From an uncultured Oscillospiraceae bacterium (GTDB lineage: Bacteria > Bacillota > Clostridia > Oscillospirales > Oscillospiraceae), in the NCBI GenBank assembly GCA_944385465.1, contig CALWXH010000015.1:1-35067 (forward strand): a DNA stretch of 35,067 nt, in the 5' to 3' direction. The notes under the pieces are model-generated. The model did no database searches, had not been told where the DNA came from, and saw only the letters and a program-made list of their open reading frames with translations. Each line of letters starts with the position of its first letter. Positions within the stretch are counted from its first letter, which is position 1. A program made the translations under genes and the position numbers. This document shows positions 7,305 to 14,856 of the stretch, piece after piece.

Positions 7305-8528
7305 TTACGGCCGGCGGATGCTCACATTGAGCACCAGGGCCACCACGGCCAGCGCCAGCAGCATGGCAAAGGGGGCGATGTAGCCGCCGGAGTTCTTGAG
7401 CAGCAGGCTGGAGGCGGTGGCGATGAAGGAGGCCCCCATCAGGTTGAAGTTCATGACGGAGAAGTTCACCGAGAAGTGCTTGGTGCCGTAGAAGGCGGAG
7501 GTGAAGGCGGAGGAGATGGTGGGGCAGGCGCCGTAGGACACGCCGGTGACGCACAGGCCCACGATGCACAGGGGGACGGAGCCGGTGAACACGCTGGCCA
7601 GGGTGACGGCGGCGGCCACAATGGCGATGAGGTTGGCCAGCAGCATGGTCTTGCGGCGGCCGATGATGTCAAAGATGGCGCCGATGGCGATGCGGCCCAG
7701 GCCGTTGCACACCGACAGGATGCCCACCAGGGTGGTGGCCAGGGCGGCCTCAGCCCCCACGGAGATGGCCAGGTCCCGGGCGAAGCTGATGACGCTGTTG
7801 CCCACGGCGGACAGGAACACGATGCAGATGAAAGCCCGCCAGAAGGTGAAGCGGCGGACCATCTGGCCGGGGGTCAGGTCCTGGACGGTAAAGCCCTCGT
7901 CCTTGCTCTGCTTCTTGGGCTGGGGCTGGGGCAGGGGGGTGCCGGGGGCGGGCTGGCGCAGGATGAGGCCGGCCAGCAGCAGCACCACCCCCAGGGCGAT
8001 GCCCAGGATGAGGAAGGTGGTCTGCCAGCCCACGGAAGGGGACTCGATGAGGGCGGAGGACAGGTTGCCCAGCACCAGGGCGGAGGCGCCGAAGCCCATC
8101 ATCAGCGCGCCGGAGCAGGTGCCCTTCTTGTCGGGGAACCAGGCGCTGACGGTGGAGATCACCACGTTGTAGGCCAGGCCGATGCCGGTGGCGGTGATGA
8201 CGCCGTAGGAGACATACAGCATGCCCACATTGCCCGTCAGCCGGGAGGTGAGGAAGAAGCCCACAAAGGCCAGCACGGCGGCCAGGATCAGGGAGAGCCG
8301 GACCCCCAGCCGCTTGGCCAGCAGGCCGCCCACCACGCCGCCGATGCAGAAGAAGCACATGGTGAGGGTGAAGTTCAGGGCTGTGGCGTCAGCAGCCCAG
8401 CCAAAGGCGCTTTCCAGGGGGGCTTTCAGGATGGACCAGGCGTAGATGATGCCGGCGAACAGCATGGCGATCACGCCCACCACCAGATAGAACCACCGGA
8501 TGGAAAGGTTCTGCGAAGATTTTTCCAT
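7305..8528 (-). CDS. OFA family (oxalate/formate antiporter-like) MFS transporter
   Basis: This 407-residue, 12-segment major facilitator is most like the OFA (OxlT-related) group: RWFYLVVGVIAMLFAGIIYAWS at the N-terminus, then FCIGGVVGGLLAKRLGVR, GIGLAYNVVISTVSAWFPDKKG, a long cytoplasmic loop (about residues 190-225) and GLGRIAIGAIFDIIGRRKTM in the second half. OFA members exchange small mono- or dicarboxylates, but the substrate here cannot be read from sequence. I choose ATG at 8528 (GAGGAG 9 bases upstream); a TTG at 8537 would abut the ribosome site. No oxalate or formate genes are near. A strong promoter and a leader hairpin precede it. Confidence 0.85.
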   Translation of the reverse strand: MEKSSQNLSIRWFYLVVGVIAMLFAGIIYAWSILKAPLESAFGWAADATALNFTLTMCFFCIGGVVGGLLAKRLGVRLSLILAAVLAFVGFFLTSRLTGNVGMLYVSYGVITATGIGLAYNVVISTVSAWFPDKKGTCSGALMMGFGASALVLGNLSSALIESPSVGWQTTFLILGIALGVVLLLAGLILRQPAPGTPLPQPQPKKQSKDEGFTVQDLTPGQMVRRFTFWRAFICIVFLSAVGNSVISFARDLAISVGAEAALATTLVGILSVCNGLGRIAIGAIFDIIGRRKTMLLANLIAIVAAAVTLASVFTGSVPLCIVGLCVTGVSYGACPTISSAFTSAFYGTKHFSVNFSVMNFNLMGASFIATASSLLLKNSGGYIAPFAMLLALAVVALVLNVSIRRP

Positions 8529-8558
8529 CTCAAACAACTCCTCAATCTCAAAATAGAA

Positions 8559-8629
8559 TTCGGCGCCGGAAGACGCCGAAGTACAGCAGGTTACAGATTC
8601 AGTATACTATGGGCCGGTGGGGTTGTCCA
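8559..8629 (-). promoter_or_regulatory. Promoter and leader hairpin of the MFS gene
   Basis: On the minus strand TGGACA (8624-8629) and TATACT (8601-8606) are 17 bp apart. The leader then folds a 7-bp hairpin (8559-8565 with 8574-8580) about 30 bases before the start. Confidence 0.8.
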
Positions 8630-8740
8630 GCAGAGCGGGAAAAAATCGTCCATTCGCCGGAACCGGCCGGGGGGAGGCGCCGGGATTTTGCGCAGTTTTC
8701 TTACATCTTGCAATATATCGCCGGGGCCGGGGGGAGAAAA

Positions 8741-8772
8741 CCTCCCCTCCCGGGTCCGTCCGGGAGGGGAGG
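8741..8772 (-). terminator. Terminator of the XpaC-like gene
   Basis: A perfect 13-bp stem (8741-8753 with 8760-8772) with a 6-base loop is followed on the minus strand by TTTTCTCC. It lies just past the stop of the leftward gene. Confidence 0.85.
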
Positions 8773-8793
8773 GAAGGTCAGGGGAGGGGGCGC

Positions 8794-10287
8794 TCACAGC
8801 TCCATGGTCATCTGGTCGCCGGACAGCCCGTCCTTTTTCAGCATGTTCTCCAGCACCTGCACATCGGAGGTGATGTCCATGGCGTCGTCCTGGAAGAGTT
8901 TGTCCAGCTGTTTTTCAAAGCCGGCCACCACCTGGTCCATCATGCCCTCGATGCGCGCCGTGGCGGCGGAGATGTTCTCCCCCTCCACTCCCTGGGCCTC
9001 CAGCTGGGCGTAGGCCCGGAGGATCTTCAGGGTGGTGGGCAGGTAGTAGTTCAGGAAGGGGCGCAGCTTGCCCTCCCGGTCGGGGTGGGCCTGCTGGTAG
9101 TCCAGGATTTTGGCGGTGATCTCCTCGATGCGGCTGATCTTGGCGCTCATGGCCTCGTCGGGGATGGCGTCGTTGATCTGGCGGATCTCCCGGAGGATGG
9201 CGCTCTCCTGCCGCTGGGCCTCCTGGCGGCCCGCCCCCTCCGCCTGGTCCGGTTCCTCCCCGGCGCTCTGGGCGGCCCGGGCCCGGTAGCCCTCGTCGGT
9301 GAGGTAGAGCTTGCCCTCCGCCAGGTCCAGGTAGCCGGTGGGGAGGATGCCCTTGGACAGCATCCGCCGCAGGTCCTTGCACAGCTTTTTCACAGACACC
9401 CCGAAGGTGGCCGCCATGTGGGCCAGCCCCACCTCCTGGTTGGTGCCGATGTAGAAGAGGTAGTTGAGGTAGCGCTCCTGCCGCTGCCTGCCGCCGATGC
9501 CGCACAGCAGCATGGCCAGGCCGCCGGCAAAGAACGCGGCGGCGGCCAGGGCGCCGGTGAGCTCGTCGGCGAAGAAGAAGCCGTAGGACAGGGACTCGAA
9601 GAACTCCAGCAGGATGGACACGGCGCCCAGGCCAAAGACGCCCGCCACAATGGCCCCGGCGATGATGAGGCCGGTGCTGCCCTTGTCCTCATCCACCCGC
9701 TTGCGCCAGGCGCTGGCCTTGGCTTTGGCCTTGTAGGTCTTGGAGGAGGCGGACTTCTTCTTGCCGGCGGCCTTCTGCCCCTCCGGCTGCCCCTGGGGGG
9801 CCTCCCCAGGCTGGGGGCCGGCGGTGGGGCCGGGCTGGGCCCAGGCCTGCTGGGAGCCCTGGCTGAAGTCCTGCTGGGAGCTCTGATTGAAATCCTGGTT
9901 GAAGCCCTGGTTGAAATTCTGGTTGAAGTTCTGGTTGAAGTTCTGACCCTGGCCGAAATTCTGCCCCTGGCCGCCCCGGAAGAACTGCTCCGCCTCCTGG
10001 CGGAAGCGCTCGGCGGTCTGCCGGTACTGGCGGTAGTAGCTCTGCTTCTCCTGCCGGGTCATCTTGAGGATCTTGGTCACCGCCCAGATGACGGCGATGA
10101 CCTGGGTGATGCCCAGGGGGATCAGGAAGAGCACGATGATGCCGATCCACTCCCCCCAGCCGCCGCCTTTCCGGGGCGGGGGAGGGCTGTTGAAGTTGTA
10201 ATTATAATTGTATTCGTAGTGATAGCCCGGGCCGTTCCGGCCGTTGTTCCGGCCGTCGCCGGGGCCGCTGTGCTGGGAGCCAGCCAT
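8794..10287 (-). CDS. XpaC-like (BCIP-hydrolysis family) membrane protein with N/Q-rich linker
   Basis: This 497-residue protein ends in a domain resembling XpaC ('5-bromo-4-chloroindolyl phosphate hydrolysis' family, PF10112), whose true function is unknown and which often accompanies TelA proteins; no telA is seen here. Layout: a Tyr/Asn-rich start (22-34), a membrane segment (about 48-74), a helix, then a low-complexity stretch of NFNQ-type repeats (about 109-148), a Pro/Gly/Lys linker, two more membrane segments (about 205-262), and a cytoplasmic C-terminal half. That half includes a winged-helix-like part (GLAHMAATFGVSVKKLCKDL) and a long helical region (residues 360-480). ATG at 10287 has GGAGG 8 bases upstream. 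Confidence 0.7.
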   Translation of the reverse strand: MAGSQHSGPGDGRNNGRNGPGYHYEYNYNYNFNSPPPPRKGGGWGEWIGIIVLFLIPLGITQVIAVIWAVTKILKMTRQEKQSYYRQYRQTAERFRQEAEQFFRGGQGQNFGQGQNFNQNFNQNFNQGFNQDFNQSSQQDFSQGSQQAWAQPGPTAGPQPGEAPQGQPEGQKAAGKKKSASSKTYKAKAKASAWRKRVDEDKGSTGLIIAGAIVAGVFGLGAVSILLEFFESLSYGFFFADELTGALAAAAFFAGGLAMLLCGIGGRQRQERYLNYLFYIGTNQEVGLAHMAATFGVSVKKLCKDLRRMLSKGILPTGYLDLAEGKLYLTDEGYRARAAQSAGEEPDQAEGAGRQEAQRQESAILREIRQINDAIPDEAMSAKISRIEEITAKILDYQQAHPDREGKLRPFLNYYLPTTLKILRAYAQLEAQGVEGENISAATARIEGMMDQVVAGFEKQLDKLFQDDAMDITSDVQVLENMLKKDGLSGDQMTMEL

Positions 10288-10323
10288 GGCATACGCCTCC
10301 TCCGCTGGGTGACTGTACGCAGT

Positions 10324-10352
10324 ATTATATACGCTTTGGCGGGCGGTGTAAA
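10324..10352 (-). promoter_or_regulatory. Promoter of the XpaC-like gene
   Basis: On the minus strand TTTACA (10347-10352) and a perfect TATAAT (10324-10329) are 17 bp apart. Confidence 0.88.
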
Positions 10353-10459
10353 GGGCGGGGAGGGGGCGGCGGGCAGAATTTCCGGCCCGGGGCGGAAATT
10401 GTCGAAAAGGGACAGGGGGGGGCGTCACAGAACTGTAACTATTTTTCATGAAATTGTTC

Positions 10460-10489
10460 TTGCCGCCCACCATAGAATAGTGGTACAAT
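10460..10489 (+). promoter_or_regulatory. Promoter of the VanW operon (extended -10)
   Basis: TTGCCG (10460-10465) and TACAAT (10484-10489) are 18 bp apart, with TGG directly before the -10. Transcription would start about 125 bases before the gene. Confidence 0.65.
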
Positions 10490-10623
10490 GGCACAGACGG
10501 GGCGAGTGCCCCGAAACAATATCTTGTGTTTTTGAAAGCGCACGCCGCAACATCTGCCCGCAGGGCGAGGTGCGGGCGGCGCCTCCCCCCCGCTGCGGGG
10601 GGACAGTCTTTCGGAGGTGTGAT

Positions 10624-12522
10624 ATGGAACGAGCGGAACAGAGAAAGAAACTGCCTGTCCCGGCCCTGGTGGGCATCATCGCCGCCGTGGTGGTGATCGC
10701 GCTGCTGGCGGCCTACTGCGGTCTGTGCAAGTGGGTGCAGGACAACGGCCGGCTGCTGCCCGGCGCCCAGGCCCAGAACGGCGAGGGCGCCGTGGTGCTG
10801 GAGCTGGGTGGCCTGTCCCAGCAGGAGGCGGTGGAGCAGGTGGCGGCCTACATGGACGGCCATCTGGAGCAGCGCACCCTCACCCTGCGCTACGGGGAGG
10901 GGAAGAGCGCCCAGCTGTCCGGCAGCCTGCTCTCCAGCGACCCCCAGGCCGCGGTGAACGTGGGCATGGAGGCCAAGGCCGCCCAGCCCTTCCTGAAGCT
11001 GGGCCTGCTGTGGCTGGGCCTGGGCAGCGAGCCGGTGGAGCTCTCCCTCAGCGCCTCCTCCTTCACCCCCGAGGGGGAGCAGGAGGCCAAGCGGCTGGTG
11101 GAGCGCATCGCCGACGAGCTGTACGTGGCCCCGGTGGACTTTACCTATGAGATCGAGGGGGAGGAGCTGAAGCTCACCACCGGCGTGGACGGCGTGGAGG
11201 TGGATACTGAGGCGCTGCTGGAGCAGGTGCGCCAGGCCCTGGCCGCCGGCGAGACCGAGCTGACGGTGGAGACCCAGCCCGCCCCCTCCAAGGAGCTCAC
11301 CGGCGAGATCCTGGCGGAGCTGGTGTACGTGGAGCCCCAGGCCTCCCAACTCCAGGAGGACGGCACCCTCAGCCCCACCGTGACGGGGGTGAGCCTGGAC
11401 GCGGAGGAGGCCCAGGCCATCCTGGACGCCACCGCCCCCGGCGAGACCTGCACCATCCCGGTGACCATCACCCAGCCCGAGCTGGACGAGTCCGCCCAGT
11501 ACCTGTTCCGGGATAAGCTCTCCAGCGTCACCACCCCCCTGGACGGGGTGGCCAGCCGCTCCTACAACGTGGCCCTGGCCGCCTCCTCCTGCAACGGCAC
11601 GGTGATCATGCCCGGACAGGTGTTCTCCTACCTGGGCACCATCGGCAACCCCTCCACCGAAAACGGCTACAAGATGTCCACCGGCTACTCCAACGGCGAG
11701 ACGGTGGACATGGTGGGCGGCGGCGTGTGCCAGGTGTCCTCCTGCATCTACTACTGCACGGTGTATGCCAATCTGGAGATCGTCAAGCGGGCGGCCCACG
11801 CCTTCACCACCGGCTATATCCCCAACGGCCTGGACGCCACGGTGTACTATCCCAGCCTGGACTACAAGTTCCGCAACAACACCGACTACCCCATCAAGAT
11901 CGTGGCTGGGGTGAGCGGCAACTACCTCACGGTGTCCTTCTACGGCACCAAGACCGACGACAGCTATGTCACCACCCAGCGCTACACCATTTCCACCACC
12001 CCCTGGTCCACGGTGTACAAGCCGGACGCCTCCGTCCCCTTGGGCACCACCAAGGTGAAGACCACCCCCTATACCGGCTATGAGGTGGAGGTGTACCGCT
12101 GCGTGTACGACGGCAACGGCAATCTCATCTCCCGCACCTATGAGAACTACAGCAGATACTCCAAGCGGGACAAGGTGATCCTCTTCAACCCGGCGGACGC
12201 CGGCAGCCTGGGCCTGGCCCCGGACGGCACGCCGCTGCCCGACGGGCCGGTGGATCCCACGCCTCCCGTGAGCGAGGAGCCCACGCCCCCCGTGAGCACG
12301 GAGCCCACCCCGCCGGCCAGTGAGGAGCCCACCACGCCCCCCACCGCGGAGCCCACGCCCCCCGCCAGCGAGCAGCCCACCACTCCGCCCACTGCGGAGC
12401 CCACCACCCCGCCCACCGCGGAGCCCACGCCTGCGCCCACCGCGGAGCCTACCACCCCGCCCTCCCAGGAGCAGCCCCCGGCCACCACGGACCCCGATCC
12501 GGCGGCCACCACCCAGGGGTGA
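10624..12522 (+). CDS. VanW family membrane-anchored protein with proline-rich tail
   Basis: This 632-residue protein has a short cytoplasmic N-terminus, one membrane segment (about 14-34) and a large outer part. Two repeated alpha/beta modules (about 60-200 and 210-300, PF12229-like peptidoglycan-binding type) are followed by the VanW domain (about 305-440), with SRSYNVALAASS, GQVFSYLGTIG, and GGGVCQVSSCIYYC motifs. After a beta-rich region the protein ends in some 80 residues of PTPPxSEEP-like repeats, probably spanning the wall. VanW proteins occur beside glycopeptide-resistance genes but are widespread; the biochemical role is unknown. Ribosome site GGAGGT lies 5 bases before ATG. The DUF2461 gene follows after 3 bases. 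Confidence 0.85.
   Translation: MERAEQRKKLPVPALVGIIAAVVVIALLAAYCGLCKWVQDNGRLLPGAQAQNGEGAVVLELGGLSQQEAVEQVAAYMDGHLEQRTLTLRYGEGKSAQLSGSLLSSDPQAAVNVGMEAKAAQPFLKLGLLWLGLGSEPVELSLSASSFTPEGEQEAKRLVERIADELYVAPVDFTYEIEGEELKLTTGVDGVEVDTEALLEQVRQALAAGETELTVETQPAPSKELTGEILAELVYVEPQASQLQEDGTLSPTVTGVSLDAEEAQAILDATAPGETCTIPVTITQPELDESAQYLFRDKLSSVTTPLDGVASRSYNVALAASSCNGTVIMPGQVFSYLGTIGNPSTENGYKMSTGYSNGETVDMVGGGVCQVSSCIYYCTVYANLEIVKRAAHAFTTGYIPNGLDATVYYPSLDYKFRNNTDYPIKIVAGVSGNYLTVSFYGTKTDDSYVTTQRYTISTTPWSTVYKPDASVPLGTTKVKTTPYTGYEVEVYRCVYDGNGNLISRTYENYSRYSKRDKVILFNPADAGSLGLAPDGTPLPDGPVDPTPPVSEEPTPPVSTEPTPPASEEPTTPPTAEPTPPASEQPTTPPTAEPTTPPTAEPTPAPTAEPTTPPSQEQPPATTDPDPAATTQG
12247..12480. repeat. Pro/Thr/Glu-coding tandem repeats at the VanW 3' end
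   Basis: Units of about 21-30 bases based on GAGCCCACC-CCGCCC recur roughly ten times within the coding sequence and encode the EPTxPP tail. They keep the frame, and length differences between strains would be expected. Confidence 0.75.
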
Positions 12523-12525
12523 GCC

Positions 12526-13209
12526 ATGTTCCAAGGTTTTTCCCAGGAGACGGTGGACTTCATGTGGGGCATCCGGTTCAACAACGAGCGCAGCTGGTTT
12601 GAGGCCCACAAGGAGAGCTATCAGCGCTGTTTCTACCAGCCCATGAAGGAGCTGGGGGCCCAGCTCCAGGGGGAGATGACCCGCCGCTTCCCCAAGAGCG
12701 AGCTGAATGTGAAGGTCTCCCGCATCTACCGGGACGCCCGGCGGCTCTTCGGCCGGGGGCCCTATAAGGACCACCTGTGGCTCTCCCTGTTCCGGTGGGA
12801 CGAGGGGGAGGAGGGGGCCCGCCCGGTGCTGTGGTTTGAGCTGGCCCCCGACAACTGGAGCTACGGCATGGGCTTCTGGTGCGCCCAGCCGGTGGTGATG
12901 GCCAAGCTCCGCGCCCGGATGGACCGGGACCCCAAGCCCATGCTCCGCCTGGCGGGCAAGCTGAACCGGCAGGACGAGTTCTCCCTGGAGGGGCCGGAGT
13001 ACCGCCGGGCCAAGCCCGCCCCGGATCCCAGGCTGGCGGCCTGGTACAACAAGAAGTCCCTCACCGTGGGCCATGAGGAGCCCCTGAGCGAGCTGCTGTA
13101 CACCCCGGAGCTGGCCGACAGGCTGGCGGAGGGCTTCACCTTCCTCATGCCCTACTACGACTACTTCTCCACCCTGTGGGCCGACCCGGACCCCCGGGAG
13201 GGGCAATGA
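12526..13209 (+). CDS. DUF2461 family protein
   Basis: This 227-residue soluble protein matches the DUF2461 (TIGR02453) family: FSQETVDFMWGIRFNNERSWFEAHKESY at the N-terminus (family pattern F-L-x2-L-x-x-N-N-x-x-W-F), then a KVSRIYRDARRLFGRGPYKDHLW core and a late region TVGHEEPLSELLYTPEL. The function is unknown. It starts 3 bases after the VanW stop and is followed by a strong terminator, so the two form an operon. No signal peptide is seen, so it should be cytoplasmic although its partner is at the surface. Confidence 0.87.
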   Translation: MFQGFSQETVDFMWGIRFNNERSWFEAHKESYQRCFYQPMKELGAQLQGEMTRRFPKSELNVKVSRIYRDARRLFGRGPYKDHLWLSLFRWDEGEEGARPVLWFELAPDNWSYGMGFWCAQPVVMAKLRARMDRDPKPMLRLAGKLNRQDEFSLEGPEYRRAKPAPDPRLAAWYNKKSLTVGHEEPLSELLYTPELADRLAEGFTFLMPYYDYFSTLWADPDPREGQ

Positions 13210-13237
13210 GCCCCGGAGCGCACGTGAAAACGACTTT

Positions 13238-13276
13238 GGCCGCGGGCCCCTGAGGGGGGCCCGCGGCCGTGTTTTT
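13238..13276 (+). terminator. Terminator of the VanW/DUF2461 operon
   Basis: A perfect 13-bp GC stem (13238-13250 with 13256-13268) with a 5-base loop is followed by GTGTTTTT. Confidence 0.9.
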
Positions 13277-13472
13277 GGCGCAAAACCGGCGGGGGAAGGG
13301 CCAGAATCCGGAGACGGCGGGCTGGGTTTTTCTTGGTAAAAAGATACAAAAACCTGCCGGAAACGGGGCGGAAAACTGTGGCGGCCATGTGGCGGTTTGC
13401 TGATTTGCGGAATAAAATCGAAAACTTTCATGCGCGTTTTCGTTAAAGATGCGGGTTTTACAAACATTTTGC

Positions 13473-13502
13473 TTTACTGAGGCTCGGACGCTGTGCTATA
13501 AT
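13473..13502 (+). promoter_or_regulatory. Promoter of the HPr-like gene
   Basis: TTTACT (13473-13478) and a perfect TATAAT (13497-13502) are 18 bp apart, with TGC before the -10 (extended -10). Confidence 0.85.
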
Positions 13503-13554
13503 GGCCCCCGGCGGTGAGAGCCGCCCGACCATACAGCGAAAGGAGATGCTTTAC

Positions 13555-13797
13555 GTGAAGCTCAACAACATCCACGAAGTCCACAAGTTTCTGGAGGCGG
13601 TCAACCGGGCCAAGCGCGTGGTGTGGCTGGAGTCCACCGAGGGGGATAAGCTGAATCTGAAGTCTCAGCTGAGCCAGTATGTGGCCATCGGCGCCCTGCT
13701 GAGCAGCCACGGGGTCGATTATGAGCTCTTCTGCGCCTCCAAGGACGACGAGCCGTTGTTCCTGGAGTTCTTCCAAGAGAATCCCGACACCCTGTAA
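13555..13797 (+). CDS. HPr-like protein without the usual phospho-histidine
   Basis: This 80-residue protein looks like the small non-catalytic HPr homologues of Clostridia. The KLNNIHEVHKFLEAV start corresponds to the first strand and helix of HPr, DKLNLKSQLSQY to the region around Ser46, and the end to the last helix. The HPr signature GLHARP is absent, so transfer of phosphate from enzyme I is unlikely. I pick GTG at 13555 because AAAGGAG (13539-13545) is 9 bases upstream; the ATG at 13546 touches the ribosome site. It is a single-gene unit with its own promoter and terminator. The fold call is by pattern and could be wrong. Confidence 0.68.
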   Translation: MKLNNIHEVHKFLEAVNRAKRVVWLESTEGDKLNLKSQLSQYVAIGALLSSHGVDYELFCASKDDEPLFLEFFQENPDTL

Positions 13798-13820
13798 TAC
13801 CGTCCTTCGGACAGAGAGAA

Positions 13821-13858
13821 CGCGGGCCCGGAATTGCTTCCGGGCCCGCGGATTTTTT
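13821..13858 (+). terminator. Terminator of the HPr-like gene
   Basis: A perfect 13-bp stem (13821-13833 with 13838-13850, loop TTGC) is followed by GATTTTTTAT. Confidence 0.92.
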
Positions 13859-13866
13859 ATACGGTG

Positions 13867-13899
13867 GCGTGTCTCCCGCCCGGAGGGCGGGAGACACGC
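13867..13899 (-). terminator. Hairpin ending the leftward glycoside operon
   Basis: A perfect 15-bp stem (13867-13881 with 13885-13899) with a 3-base loop lies 15 bases past the glucokinase stop. The T-run on the minus strand is weak, so termination is likely but not canonical. Confidence 0.7.
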
Positions 13900-13914
13900 T
13901 GCGAGAATTTTTTG

Positions 13915-14853
13915 TTACCCCAGCACCAGCTTGGCGGCGCCGCAGATGCCGGCGTCGTTGCCCAGGGAGGCCAGCTCGAAGCGGGTCTCCTCGGCGGCGG
14001 GGAAGGCGTACTTGCGGAAGGCGGCCTGCACCACGTCCAGGATGATCTGGCCGGCGGCGGACACGCCGCCGCCGATGACGAACACGTCGGGGTCGCACAC
14101 GCAGGACACGCAGGCCAGCGCCCGGCCCATGTCGTCCCCAAAGGTGTTGACGATGTCCATGGCCAGGGCGTCCCCGGCCTTGGCGCAGTCGAACACGTCC
14201 TTGGCGGTGACCCGGTCCACGCTGCGCAGGACGGAGGGCTCCTCGTCCCGCTCCAGCCGGCGGACAGCCTGGCGGACGATGCCGGTGGCGGAGGCGTACT
14301 GCTCCAGGCAGCCGCGCTTGCCGCAGCCGCAGCTGGCGTCCTCCTCCCGGCGCACCTTGATGTGGCCGATCTCCCCGGCGGCGCCGTGGACGCCGGACAG
14401 CAGCTTGCCGCCCAGGATGATGCCGCCGCCCACGCCGGTGCCGATGGTGACGAACACCACGTTGTCAAAGCCGGCGCCGCTGCCCTTCCACATCTCGCCC
14501 AGGGCGGCGGCGTTGGCGTCGTTCACCGCCTTCACCGGCAGGCCGCACAGCCGGGACAGCTCCCCGGCCACGTTGCCCCCCCAGCCGTCCAGGTTGACGC
14601 AGGGCTTGACGATCCGGTCCTGGAGCACCGCCCCGGGTACCCCCAGGCCGGCGCCGGTGACCTGCTCCGGGGAGATGTCCATCTCCTGGAGCTTGGTCTT
14701 CATGGAGGCGGCAATGTCGGACAGGATGTGTTCCCCGTGGTTCTGGGTGCGGGTGGGGATCTCCCACTTGCTCACCAGGGCGCTGTTGTGGCGGAACAGA
14801 CCCAGCTTGACGGTGGTGCCGCCCAGGTCGATACCGAATACATATTGTTCCAT
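13915..14853 (-). CDS. ROK family glucokinase
   Basis: This 312-residue cytoplasmic sugar kinase is predicted to phosphorylate glucose with ATP. It has the phosphate-binding DLGGTTVKLG motif (9-18), GVPGAVL, the ROK signature region with NDANAAALGE and IGTGVGGGI, and the zinc site made of GHIKV followed by CGCGKRGCLEQ. It is the last gene of the leftward operon, 3 bases after the second oxidoreductase, with its ribosome site inside that gene. The context says it captures the glucose made from the 3-oxo sugar as glucose-6-phosphate. Other hexoses remain possible, since ROK specificity is hard to read, but a glucokinase is the best fit. Confidence 0.88.
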   Translation of the reverse strand: MEQYVFGIDLGGTTVKLGLFRHNSALVSKWEIPTRTQNHGEHILSDIAASMKTKLQEMDISPEQVTGAGLGVPGAVLQDRIVKPCVNLDGWGGNVAGELSRLCGLPVKAVNDANAAALGEMWKGSGAGFDNVVFVTIGTGVGGGIILGGKLLSGVHGAAGEIGHIKVRREEDASCGCGKRGCLEQYASATGIVRQAVRRLERDEEPSVLRSVDRVTAKDVFDCAKAGDALAMDIVNTFGDDMGRALACVSCVCDPDVFVIGGGVSAAGQIILDVVQAAFRKYAFPAAEETRFELASLGNDAGICGAAKLVLG

Positions 14854-14856
14854 AGC

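Larger units (their letters stand above)
10288..10623. other. Intergenic region between divergent XpaC-like and VanW genes
   Basis: This gene-free stretch holds two divergent promoters (see next entries) and a leader of about 125 bases for the VanW gene. The leader contains GCCCGC...GCGGGC (about 10557-10578) and a six-pair C/G hairpin ending just before the ribosome site (about 10586-10603). I see no known riboswitch motif. Confidence 0.6.
13210..13554. other. Intergenic region before the HPr-like gene
   Basis: This stretch holds the terminator of the VanW/DUF2461 operon at its left end, a T/A-richer middle without a credible gene, and the promoter of the HPr-like gene at its right end. Confidence 0.6.

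Noticed and set aside
12247..12480. Regular short repeats considered as a CRISPR-like or intergenic array
   Set aside because: They keep the reading frame of the VanW gene and encode a Pro/Thr/Glu tail; there are no unique spacers.
10290..13467. Long minus-strand frame running upstream of the XpaC-like gene through the VanW gene
   Set aside because: It is antisense to the VanW and DUF2461 genes and crosses two good promoters and a terminator. The XpaC-like protein has its own start and ribosome site at 10287.
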